Source: Cercozoa sp. M6MM
Taxonomy: Eukaryota; Endomyxa: Ascetosporea
Assembly (NCBI GenBank): GCA_040357565.1
Contig: JBDODJ010000093.1
DNA: 42,835 bases
Reading direction: 5' to 3' (one strand)
Below the pieces are notes generated by a model. It had not been told where the DNA came from. It did not search any database and saw only the letters and a list, made by a program, of their open reading frames with translations. Of the stretch, positions 30,814 through 42,835 are shown piece after piece (position 1 is the first letter of the stretch; each line of letters begins with the position of its first letter). The position numbers and the translations under genes were made by a program.

Positions 30814-32627
30814 TTAGTCGGCTGAAGAAGTCGAAGGCGGTACCAGTGGTGTGGCCTGCGGCGCTGCTGTACCCGCAGTTGAAACATCAGTGTACTCAGC
30901 GGTAGCGACCGGCGGTGACGGTGTGCTTGCGCGACTTCCGACTCCATGCAACCAGCCTCCAAGAGTGGCTGCAGTGGTGCCCGCGATATTCAATCCGACC
31001 ATGCACATCTTTCCAACGCACTGTGTCGCCGAGCGACCATGGGCCACCGGGTCGTGATCTCGTGGAACACCGACTTCCGTGTCGGGTTGCTTTGCCGGCA
31101 ATTTGAACATGAAAGGGCGTTGCGTGGCAGGGACGATGTCGCCCACGGGATTCGATACGACGAACATGTCGCAGTTGCTCATATGAACGATGGGTTTAAA
31201 TTCGGTTTCGTAACCCGAGGCGGCACCTTGAACACCTAAGTCGCTGCAGTTTTCCAGTCCAAAGTATCAAAACGCATGATAGAAATACGAATTTAAAGTT
31301 ACCTTCCAAGGTATCGTGCCACTTCCATGTGTTGTTTCAAGGCCTCTTCGTTCGGCGCGCCTGGGAACTTGAATTCACCAGATGCAGCGGGGAGGTTTGC
31401 AGTGTCGTGTAGCGACAGTGCCAGCTGCGGCGCCGCCAGGGCTCGGAAGAAGGCACCGTGTGACACGACGAGCACGCGGTAGTTGGGCACTCCCAACTGT
31501 TCCTGCTTTGACAACAGACGGCGGATGTAGCCAAGAGCACGTGCTTCGGTGCTGCGACATTGAAACACGGAAATCGTTCACTTGAACAGCAACTGGAGCA
31601 ACACAACGTACTGCGATACGTGCTCCGGCTTGATGTGCCCCTGCATTTGCGAAGATTCGAACTCCACGAGAGGCTTTCGCAGAATGGCATCCACGCGTTG
31701 CTGCCGGTCCGGGATGTCCTCAAGTTCCAGGTGCTCGGCGTACTTGTGCAGACCATCTAAACTTGTATCAATCTTTGCAAGAGTGCCGTCGACGCATTCG
31801 TGCAAAAACAAACGAAAGCTACCAATATGTTGGCGACCTGGCGCTTCGATTCGCATCAACTGCTTGACAAAGTCGTCAGGATCGGACATTGCCGCTTCTG
31901 TCACAAGTCGCAGCAGCACGCCGCGTGCGCCGAGTTGCGTCAAGCTGTTGTACAGCGAGCTTTGGCCAACGTTGGCACTCTGGGTGGTAAGCGACTCTCG
32001 AATGCGCAGCATCACGCGGAACTCACGTTCGGCGAACACAGCGGCGATGGCAGTTTCTGCTTCCGCCAGGCCTCCACATATGCCGGAATCGGACATCTCC
32101 TGCGCGAATTGCTCGAGAGCAAAGTCCTGTCCACAAGAAATCCGCAGCAGATACTATACATGCACCGTACTAAATTCCTGGTCACATACCAAGGTTTGCA
32201 GCGTACGTCGCTGAGCGGATACGTGAATGGCATCGAAGCGACCGAAGAAGGCACGAGCCAAATCTTCGCAAGTCCGGCTCGGCCCAACCAGCTGGAAGGC
32301 GGCTTTGCACCAGCGCATACCCAAGTCACGCGCTTGTCGCTTGCCTTTGTCAGTGAGAGGGTGGTCGGATCCGACGAGACCCGACATTTGCTAAATGACC
32401 AAGTGCGTAAAAAATGATGATTCAGCTTCGGCTTTCAGCTCCCTACAATGTGGCACCATCACTTGGGCGTTGTGCTCGCCTTCAGCGTGGCGAGCGAACA
32501 GAATATGCAGTCCGCGCGCATTCGGGTCGAATTCGTCTCGGAGGTGGCGGATGAGTGGGTCCGCAGAAGCCAGGACTGACTGGAAAGCTGCCGCGAGAGT
32601 CACACAAGCTAAAACTACACGAACCAT
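30814..32627 (-). CDS. secreted histidine-phosphatase-superfamily protein
   Basis: Five exons (32627-32457, 32390-32190, 32126-31603, 31551-31303, 31243-30814) give 1575 bases, 524 residues. A signal peptide (MVRVVLACVTLAAAFQSVLA) precedes LHILFARHAEGEHNAQVM, with the family's RH-(G/A)-E-like core carrying the phosphate-accepting His. GSDHPLTDKGKRQARDLGMR and DAIHVSAQRRTLQTL follow the phosphoglycerate-mutase-like fold, and VLVVSHGAFFRAL carries the second catalytic His. A helical insert of about 170 residues separates the halves. The C-terminal 120 residues are Thr/Pro/Ser/Ala-rich (ASTPSPPVATAEYTDVSTAG) and end PPSTSSAD. By signal peptide it should enter the secretory route. The substrate cannot be told. 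In the core, Ala replaces the usual Gly of RHGE. Confidence 0.83.
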
Positions 32628-34192
32628 TGCAGGATTTCTCAAAACGGGTCAATCTGATCGAAGGATAGGCGTTTCTGGCCAAAACAGTAAACTAGACTTC
32701 AAGACGACAGTTTGGTCTGTCTCGGGTCAGCGATGTCAACTGAGGTCGGCACGTGGAATTTCAAACTGAATGCAAGCTATAAATTTAGTTGCTGCTGTAC
32801 GAAATATAAGCACGCTGAGCTGAGCTGACTGGAGTCTGGTCTTTTGTTAGTCCGTCCAGACACTTAAACTGAACCGAACCGAACCCGCCAGCAAGAAGAA
32901 CTTCATGTCAGCGCACTGGCAGATTCAATAAACTGATCTGACCGCAGCCCTTTGGTAAATTAAGGACAAATCGTTTGCCACCAGGAGGTACAAGAAACTA
33001 AGGAACGTAAGAAAGTCTGTTGTTGGAAGGAGAGCCCTTCTTTGAGTTCAGCTGCAAAAGCTTGCTCTAGACTTCCTTCTAAACTTACAGGTGTTCCACA
33101 GTCTGGGCTGGAGCTCCCAGTAGGTCAGGGTACCAGCGAACACACGTCACAATCGGCCGTGCGAATTCGAAAATCAAACACCGCGACCGCGGCCGTACGA
33201 CGCGATACCGCCGACCATGCACCCGACCGCACCCAAGCGAAGGCGCACAGTACATCTGACGTTCCGTTCACGTACACGCTATCACACCTTAGTCAAAACC
33301 ACCGGCGGTGACGGAAACAGAAGAAAAGCGACGTGGCGAGCACCAAAATAACCCATGACCTGCGTTGCTTGACGAAAGCAGCTGCTCAAAACAGGGAAGC
33401 GGCTTGGTCAAAGCCCAAGTAACTTACCTGGATCATTGCGGGGTTGGGTGATCACGCAGGCCCTCCCCGTAGCGCTGAGCAGGGCCTCAAGCACTTGGTC
33501 GTCTGTGACGCGTTCACCTCGCCTTCGGGTGTCGTGGTGATTCTAATCTCTACAGCGGGATCGGCGAGCTAGACTCCTGGTCCTGGACCTCCCTACTTTT
33601 TTTTGTTCTGTTGCCACCCGGGCCGTGCCGTTACCGACAAGCCAGCAACGACACCGCACACCGGGACACAGTGCAGCCCATCAAGGTAATCTTCCTAAAC
33701 TCGCATGATTAGAAGAAAGCTCGCCAAACAGTTCGATTTTCTTCTGCACGTCGCCAAACAGCGCGAGCCATGGCAGATGGCCTAAACTGAATTGATGGAG
33801 TGATCGATCGTCCATAAATCGATCGATACGGGTGCTAAAAACCCAAGCTCCGTACAAGCTAGAAGGTATGGCACGGCGTTGCGATCTTCTGACCACGGTG
33901 AATTAAATTTATTGCAACTCCCAACCAGAGAATTGGGTACCTGATCGGAGCACCCGTGGTTGCGTGGATCGCTGATCGTATCGTTAGTACCAGGCACGTG
34001 GCTGGTTTGAAACGAAACGAAACGATCCAGTCGGTCAGTTGCAGCCGTTTTGCAATCGCACGTGCCTGTTTTTGCAGGAGGTACCGAGTGAGAGAACAGC
34101 GCTCGCTCCGGTTCGCGTCGAACTCACACCACTCATATTTTGTTGTTTTGCGTTGTTCCTCTTTAGTTTCTCTCAGTGCGCTCAGTGACAGC
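32628..34192. other. intergenic, no gene recognised
   Basis: Contains dispersed repeat copy 2 (33033-33130). An 89-codon + frame at 33042-33311 begins inside that repeat and lacks coding character. 33430-33690 is GC-rich without a recognisable RNA fold or tRNA boxes. Confidence 0.4.
33033..33130. repeat. dispersed repeat, copy 2
   Basis: Second copy of the element at 18466-18540 (same core tttgagttcagctgcaaaag), with an extra central segment. See that entry. Confidence 0.6.
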
Positions 34193-35639
34193 ATGAAGCT
34201 TGTGTTGACTACGTTGTTGGCTGCCTCGAGTGCGCTCGCTGCCTCCTGCGCCTCTCATTCAGTACTACCTCGTTATTGACTGGATGCACACACACGGATG
34301 CACTCTTGTTTCCGATCAGGCGACCTTCTCCTCGAGCAGCAGTGAGTTCACTCTGCGCGGCGCCATGACCGTACTGCATTCTCACCTTCCCCTTCCTTCG
34401 GTCCCCGGAGTTCCGGCGCAATACAATGCATGGCACTCTCTCACTGAGCAGGACTGCATCGCTGACACCGTCGACGACGTTGGCAAGCAACAGCGCTGCA
34501 CTGCTGTTCTGCACGAGACTCCTGCAGGACAGTACGCGGTCACGTGCTACGAGCATTCGTGTACTATGTTCGCTATGTTCGATCTCTCTCACACACACGC
34601 ACTTCCCGGACTCGAGCTGAATTCAGCTGCTAAATATATACCACCTTGCCCCCCCCCGCCTCCGCTGCCAATTTCCCTTGTTCAGCGTCGTGCCCTGCCA
34701 ACCAGTCTGTCGCCGCCACTGCCGCTGGCGTTCCTTCCACTGATGTCGTGCTTCACGCTGCTTGGTACAGTGCACACACTCTCAAATCTGGCCCTACTGT
34801 AAGTTTACCTTGCCCATGTTTCGACAGCGGCACCCAAGGCCAGTCGCTGACGTCGCCGTACGGAGGTCGCCAACACGTGTGCCGCAAGGTCTGTATGTTT
34901 CCTTTAAATTTGCTGTATCTAAGCTCAGCTGAAGTGTTATTTTGACTGCTTGGCGCGGCAGCTCGTGCGGCCTTCTACAGTCACTCCATTACGTTCTCAT
35001 ACGGTGCGTTCCTGTCAGTGTGTGTGTGTGTGCAGTGACTGTGACAGCGAGTGGCCACTGTGTTATCTGCTAACGTGCGTGTATGGATAGTGCCGCCGGG
35101 CGAGGACTACGTCGAAACGTGCCTGTCGATGTGCGCTACCGCCGACGCGCTGAACCCGACGAATGAGAAACTCGACCGCATTCTGCTGTCCTCCAACGGC
35201 TCGAGCAAGTATTTACTTACTTTTATTTCCATTTCCGGACGCAGTCTCGGAAGATCGGAGATGTATTGAGTGAGTGCATGCCTGTAAATTGATGTGATAT
35301 GCAAACTGCAGTGATGTCAAGTGCTTCTGCGCCACTGCCGCGGTACCTTTGATTGACTCTACTGAAGTCATGCCAGTCGGTTGAACGAAAGGGGTATGTG
35401 TGTCGTGTGCAGAACACGGAAGCCAACGTGCTTGGCACCTGTGCGTACAAGGACGTACGTTTCTTCGCAGTTTGTCTCAGTGTAGTGCACATGTATCTTT
35501 CCTTGCTTCTGTGCAGTGCCCGATTGCGCCGGGCTCGTGGTACCAGGCCAAGTGCGGCGACGGACTCGGCGACGTCCCGTACTACGACACTCACCAGGAA
35601 GTCACCGTGTACACCAACACAATGGCTGTGTCGTCGTAA
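34193..35639 (+). CDS. secreted cysteine-rich protein, unknown family
   Basis: ATG 34193 opens a signal peptide (MKLVLTTLLAASSALAAS), ending near exon 1 (CASHS). Further exons encode ATFSSSSSEFTLRGAMT, DCIADTVDDVGKQQRCTAVL, SCPANQSVAATAAGVPSTDV, a Cys-rich piece (LPCPCFDSGTQGQ), YVETCLSMCATADALNPTNE, VKCFCATAA, TEANVLGTCAYKD and a last exon CPIAPGSWYQAKCGDGLGDV through TVYTNTMAVSS to TAA 35637-35639. About 15 cysteines in roughly 260 residues suggest a disulfide-bonded extracellular protein, perhaps a cell-surface or cell-wall component. The segment 34363-34451 may be exon or intron, as both reading and splicing keep frame. No family is recognised. Confidence 0.6.
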
Positions 35640-36139
35640 ACGAGACCCGACACTGTAAACTACTGCCTAACTGGCAACGGCGCGGTGAGCACAAGAGCGA
35701 CTCTGTCGTCGCTTTCCTGACCGTTCATAGCGATTGTTTTAGTAAGTTCTGAAGAGATAACGTAAGTTTAGTTGCCAGTGCATTGGGTCTGTACTTAAAT
35801 TAATTCACGCTGCCGTCAGTGCCGGTGTGTTCAATACTTGTCTTGCTGTTTAAATCCGGGTCGTCTGCTCGAGTGCAATCGCACCTGGGCGACCTCAGTT
35901 CAGTTGTGGAGATCTTAGTAGAGCGGTTTCTCCAGCCAGGCCACAAGTGACTAGTGACTCTGTTGGGGTGACTTTTATGTATTGTTTTGTATTATTTAAA
36001 GTTACCAATACATCTAATGACGCATGAAAATTGGGAAAAAGTGTTGAGTTCTGTGAAAATTGCAGCTTACGCAACTGCGATGTTCTCGTGGTAGCATTAC
36101 TTTTGAAAGGTAATATGGTAGCGACGTGGCGTGCGTGGA
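35640..36139. other. intergenic between convergent genes
   Basis: 3' flanks of the cysteine-rich gene and IFT70. No features recognised. Confidence 0.4.
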
Positions 36140-38459
36140 CTAGGCATTGTTAGCCTGCAGGAAGAGCGACTGCAAGATGCGTGCCTCGAGAGCAACCGTC
36201 CGCTTGCTGTCGGTTCCATCGGCGTTTTCACTGGCAGTACCAGTGTCGAGGGTGGCCAGAACGTCGCCTCCTTCAAGCTGCACCTGCGAGAGGAACTGCA
36301 CAATCTCTGAGAGTTGCGTGTCACTCACGATCGTCATTTGTTTCGCAAGTTGAGCAGCCAGCGCCATCAGACATGTCTTGGCGTAGAACCACGTGTCTGT
36401 GTTAAGCTGCAATCGGCACAGGGCAGTGAGTAAGAGAGCCGGAGAGTCTGTAGAAGGGCAATAGAGACGAGTTGTACCTTTTCGTGAAGAGGCGTCAGAC
36501 TGCGCAGCACGCGCTGAATGCCGAATTCAAAATTTCCCTTGGCGCAGTACAGCGTGCCAATCACGAGGTTTACGATGCACAGGTGGTACTCGTGAGAAAC
36601 AGTGCTGCTAGTAGACTGCAGCTTTCGCATCGAGGCAGCTTCCTCTTCCTCCTTCTCGAGCTGATGCATGATGGCCTCTGCCTCCTCGTTCTGCGACATG
36701 AGGATGTAGGACACGCACAGATTGGCCACCACAATGGCAGGAACGTCGAGCAGTCGGTGCGCGCTCCGCACGGTGGGTTCATAGAACCGAATGGCCTCCT
36801 TGAACTTGTCCTCCTGCATGAAGAAGCAGTGCGCCAGGTTGAGCTGCCAGACCGAGTGCTCGGCGCAGAACTCCTGACTCTTCTGCAGCAGCTTTTCGAC
36901 CATCTCAAAGTGATTACGCTCCCAGTAGATTCTGGCCTGTGCCATGAGAATCGGCACGTAGGCCTCGAGAGCCTCTTGGTAGCGTCCGAGTGCCGCACGG
37001 ATGGTTTCCTGCAGTTCCCAAATTCTCCAAGTGTTTGAATACAGTTACCAAACCGAACAGAGTTCAGTCCTACCGGGTGCACGTTCTGTCGCTGTCGTGC
37101 ACTCTGAATTTCCTTCGAGAGCGCACGGAGTTTTTCGATGTGTTTTTGTGCTTGTGTGTCGAGTTGCTGGAACGCCTCAGCCGGTGCAGTTGGCGATAGG
37201 CAGAGTGCGCGCAGAAAGTCTGTGGTCGCCTTCGAAGAATCGATGGAGCTGATGAGATGTGCGTTATCAGCCAGAGTGTCGGCCGCTGTGGAAATCTTAT
37301 CCAGTCGAATGAGTAAAAGCACGAGATTCGTGAGTGTCTGCGGTGGAAACACGTCGGCCTGCAGCAGGAACGTCAGCTTTTGCAGTGCCACCTGCGGATT
37401 CTCACCTTCGCCTTCGACAATTGCCGTGTTGTGCAGAGTCACCGGGTCCAACTCATAGTCGGCACGAGGCGGCAAGGCACACAGTGCCTGCGCTGCACCT
37501 TCGGTGTTCCTGTTTTGCCACTCGATGGCTGCTTTCTGTAGAATGAAGTGTTTATATCCAACTTGTGTTATATTTCACAAAATAAACTGTCAGTGTTCGT
37601 ACGAGGTTCAACGCTTCCACCAGCGCTGTTTCTTTCAAGGCCGCAGAGTTGCCAACTGAGTGGGCTTGCTCCTTCTCTTTGTGCGCAGACACTGCGAGCT
37701 CAGGGTGCTCCTGTACTCGCAATTTATGAACCTTCGAAACTGATGTAGGATCGAGCACGTATCTACCACAATCCCCCTGGTGACGATGTTTTCGAGGTGC
37801 TGCATTGCGTTTGAGTGCTCCTTCGTGTAGAAGCAGGCGAGAGCAGCGTTGTAGGCAATTGAGGGCTGAAAGCCGACCAGTTGCAAGCTGGCGGCAAAGC
37901 ACTGTCGCGCTTTCACAAACTCATTCTGCTGGAAGGCAAAGCAGCCCATCATGCAGTATGCTTGCGCTCGTTGCGTCGTGTTGAGCGACAAGAGTGTCTC
38001 CTCGCTCATCTCGGCCAGGGAGGTGACGTACTGGCGCTGCTCGTACGCCAGTGCAGCTTGCACGAGCAACAACTGTTGACGTGAGCTTTCGTCGCTTTCG
38101 GAGAGGCTGCGCTCGATACGCGAGCACACCTTGCTTGCTTCGGCAAACTGCCCGAGTTTGAACAAGCACTGCGCGTACTGGATGCCGTACTCGTGCTCAC
38201 TCGGGTACATCAGCCACAGCTTTTCGTATGTTGTGACCGCTGCGTCGAAATCTTGCAGACAGCGCTGACAGTATCCAAGAAGAGAAAGACATGCACGTGA
38301 GCGAGGGTGCTCGCCCAGTTGGAACTGCAGTTCGGCGATGGCGTCATCGTAGCACCGCTCGCGAATCAACGAGTACACCTTCACTGTGAGCGAGTTGCTG
38401 CCGGCATCGTTTCCTGCTTTAGGGCCTGCGAGGCCAGTGCCATGCCTCGAGGCAAGCAT
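36140..38459 (-). CDS. IFT70: intraflagellar transport protein IFT70 / TTC30
   Basis: Five exons (38459-37767, 37710-37603, 37535-37074, 37008-36478, 36406-36140) give 2061 bases, 686 residues, close to the usual length of about 665. Tetratricopeptide repeats run throughout: ELQFQLGEHPRSRACLSLLG, FDAAVTTYEKLWLMYPSEHE, ALKETALVEALNL/KAAIEWQ, PPRADYELDPVTLHNTAIVE, AYVPILMAQARIYWER, DKFKEAIRFYEPTVRSAHRL and ANLCVSYILMSQNEEAEAIM then HLCIVNLVIGTLYCAKGNFE. These match TTC30/DYF-1 closely. IFT70 is a core subunit of IFT-B, which carries cargo to the flagellar tip and is needed for axonemal tubulin modification. It shows that the organism builds a flagellum. Divergent from CFAP91, 157 bases away. 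Confidence 0.95.
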
Positions 38460-38616
38460 TGAAGCAATGGAAAGGCCTAGTCGGTGCCTAAACGCATGAC
38501 TGGGCACTTCGTTTTTTGTATTCTTCGTGAACAAACGAATCTCAAAATAGGGGTAATTCGCGCCGTCAGCGTTTCTCCAGATCACGACCTTGCGCAAATA
38601 AAATCAAAGGAGCTGC

Positions 38617-40171
38617 ATGCACCGAGGAGTCGTAGGCATAGCTTGTGAATGATGCGCCGACTACTTCCAGAAAGACCCTTAGACCATGTCCTCGATCCAG
38701 TGTAAATGACGTTTCTTTGCTGAAACTCTCGAATGACTGCAATTTTATCTTTTGTGTTGAAAGGTATGTATCGGGGACGTACCATTCCACAGCACAACAG
38801 CGTGCGGCAGCGACGAAAGTCCCAGTGCGTGGTGTCGCTCGTGCTGTCTTCTTTGACGTGCCCACAGCAACAGAGTTGCATGTGCCAATATCCACGGCGG
38901 CTCCTCTCGAGGATCCGTTGGTGGAGATGCTGCGGGAGGCAGAGCTCTTACGAAAGAAGGAGGCAGCTACCGACTTGTACGTGTCGAAGAATCAAGGAAC
39001 TCAAACGTTATACCGGGAGTCAGAGACGCAAACGGATCCTTTCTCAGCCAATGTTATCATTCATGGCGATGCCGTGAACCAGAAGCTGCCTCCGCTTCTG
39101 CAAATGGCAAAGTTTTCCTTCGGTATATTTACACCCCACCCCACTTCAGTTCTACAATATTTAGCTTTGATGACATTCTGTGTAATCACGCAGAGAACGG
39201 AGACCTGCCTGCTGGCGAAGACGAGTTGAATCGCATCGAAGAGTGCCTCACCATAGTCGAGCAAATCGAAGAGGCAGAACAGCGCGGTGATCTGGAGCTC
39301 AAGCGGCGACTGCTGGAGCGACAAGAAGTCAACGAATTTCGCGCCAAGAAACGCATGCTGGAGAAACGCGACAATGAGCAGCTTTTCAAGACGAAACGTC
39401 GCTTGCGACAGCAGATGCTCGAACGCGAGCAGGAGCTGCTGCTGCGAGTGGAGAGACGTCGCCAGCGACTGCGCCGCGATCGCTTCGAAGGACAGCGCGC
39501 GCAGTGCAACAAGCAGCGCGCCGTCGTTCGAACTCAAAAGAGACAGAGCGAGGCAATCGCGCAGTTGGTCACCACGGCCGTGCACGACACCCATGTTTCC
39601 GACGAGCTTGTCGATGTCGGCAGCAGTCGCTTCGTGCCGCGACGCGTTTCTGGCACAGTGCCACGTCGCAACGAACAGTGGCACAGCGAAAGTCTCTCCA
39701 CTGCCGACGGACTGCGCGAGTTGCACAATCGAATCGAGCGACAACGAGAGCGAAGCAAACTGCGCAAAGAAAGCGAACAAAAACAGGCGCGGCCGCTCAC
39801 TGTCGCTCAGCGCGAACAGAAACGAATGAACGCAGCGCTCGGAGTAAATTACTCTCTCGATTTATCCATCTAAACTTAGTAACGATTATTGTTGTGCTTA
39901 GGTCTTAGGAAGACAGCTGAGTCGTAAGGTTCAACAAGACATCAAGGCCGAAGACGAAGAGTTCAACGAAGCGCGAGCACAAAACTCTTCAAACTCCGCT
40001 GCGTCATCACAGCTCACTCCCGCTGACACGGTACCCTATAGCTAGCTCTCACAGACAGAAGTCGCTGCCCGCTTGCCTCCTTTCTGGGTTGTATGAATCT
40101 ATTGTGTTCAAACTATCTAGGGCTGGCAGCATGTTCCACCGACCATTGCAGAAGAGGAGAAAACCGCTTGA
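38617..40171 (+). CDS. CFAP91: cilia- and flagella-associated protein CFAP91 (MAATS1)
   Basis: Exons 38617-38631 (tentative), 38675-39122, 39194-39843, 39902-40030 and 40121-40171 give 1293 bases, 430 residues. The signature NQGTQTLYRESETQTDPFSA matches the CFAP91 GTQT-YR-TDP motif. It is followed by LPAGEDELNRIEECLTIVEQ and a long charged coiled coil (KRRLLERQEVNEFRAKKRML, MLEREQELLLRVERRRQRLR), as in the family. CFAP91 is part of the calmodulin/spoke complex at the base of radial spokes and of a central-pair-linked complex controlling beating. At 430 residues it is shorter than the animal protein (about 770), lacking the C-terminal half; the end GWQHVPPTIAEEEKTA is supported by frame. The first exon is inferred only because the main exon lacks an ATG. 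Confidence 0.85.
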
Positions 40172-40668
40172 GTCACGCAAGTCCCCATGGCGCTTTGGCG
40201 CTGACGAAACTAAGACAATAACTGAACTGAACCTCACGTCGACGTAACTTGGACGGGCATAGGTTACACGTGCTACCTACTCTAGTACTGGAGCAATCTA
40301 TTCCATTAGTGTAATGCACGGCAAAATACCGGTCTGAACTTCAGCGAAGTGCGAAAACTGCGTTCGGATCAAAACGGAAAGTCAAACTGTTCCGAGCAGC
40401 TGACTTAGAGAGTCGACTGAACACTCAGGCTGATGCCATGGCGCGTCACAGTCAGCGAGCCGGTATAGTTGATGCATTGTTCCCTTCAACCTGGCAGTTG
40501 TGCTTTAACCCCCCCCCCCTCTTAAACAAGTAGCAAATCCTCCGAGCAGCTACTTTTACTCGGAGCAGAGGTCGCAGAATCTTGACCGAAGTACCTACCT
40601 GCAGAACGAGTGTCCATCCGGCTCGCGTGGGCCTGGAGGTCCGGGACAGCCGCACGACGACCCTCTAC
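40172..40668. other. intergenic
   Basis: No exon or repeat recognised except a short C run near 40510. Confidence 0.35.

Positions 40669-42835
<2,167 letters not shown>

Noticed and set aside
33042-33311. 89-codon + frame
   Set aside because: Starts inside the dispersed repeat and lacks coding bias.

Overview
This window is nuclear DNA of an intron-rich, flagellated, single-celled eukaryote. The evidence is short GT-AG introns (mostly about 45-65 bases) in nearly every gene, genes of the eukaryotic flagellum (IFT70/TTC30 and CFAP91), and other eukaryote-only genes: the decapping factor Dcp1, a USP7-type deubiquitinase, the cap-adenosine methyltransferase PCIF1/CAPAM, a LYR-motif mitochondrial factor and a PNS1-type choline-transporter-like protein. 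Lineage cannot be fixed from this sequence; a zoosporic or otherwise free-swimming protist fits best. There are three assembly gaps (15528-15537, 22629-22728, 29739-29838), all inside simple repeats.

Layout. 1-1068 (+): 3' end of an unrecognised helical protein. 1069-3770: poor region with weak ORFs. 3776-5858 (-): class A DnaJ/Hsp40, with three heat-shock-element-like dyads upstream. 6350-7716 (+): Dcp1. 7835-10011 (-): WD40-like beta-propeller protein. 10255-11338 (+): unknown protein whose stop overlaps the start of the next gene, 11335-17342 (+), a USP7-like deubiquitinase. 17363-18109 (+): acidic, serine-rich protein or the USP7 3' end. 18718-19130 (-): weak gene. 19308-21031 (-): tail-anchored helical protein. 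21350-26317 (-): a large phospholipase D/cardiolipin-synthase-like gene. 26486-29254 (+): PCIF1/CAPAM. 29606-30240 (-): LYR protein. 30814-32627 (-): secreted histidine-phosphatase-superfamily protein. 34193-35639 (+): secreted cysteine-rich protein. 36140-38459 (-): IFT70. 38617-40171 (+): CFAP91. 40669-end (+): PNS1/CTL-family transporter, running out of the window.

For seven genes (DnaJ, Dcp1, LYR, histidine phosphatase, IFT70, CFAP91, PCIF1) I joined exons by hand and the summed coding lengths are whole numbers of codons ending in one stop. Four neighbouring pairs are divergent with short shared upstream regions: DnaJ/Dcp1, WD40/10255 gene, PLD/PCIF1 and IFT70/CFAP91; the last pairs two flagellar genes.

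The most unusual features are the introns. Those of the PLD-like gene are nearly all built of TTTACCCC-like pyrimidine repeats (sense strand), one contains a TAGGG pentamer array resembling telomeric DNA, and in other genes TG or CA microsatellites grow directly out of splice sites. Among proteins, the most interesting are a PCIF1 without a visible WW domain, a PLD-like enzyme with a long basic insert between its two HKD halves, a USP7 whose N-terminal MATH domain is replaced by a Thr-Pro repeat, and an unplaced cysteine-rich secreted protein.
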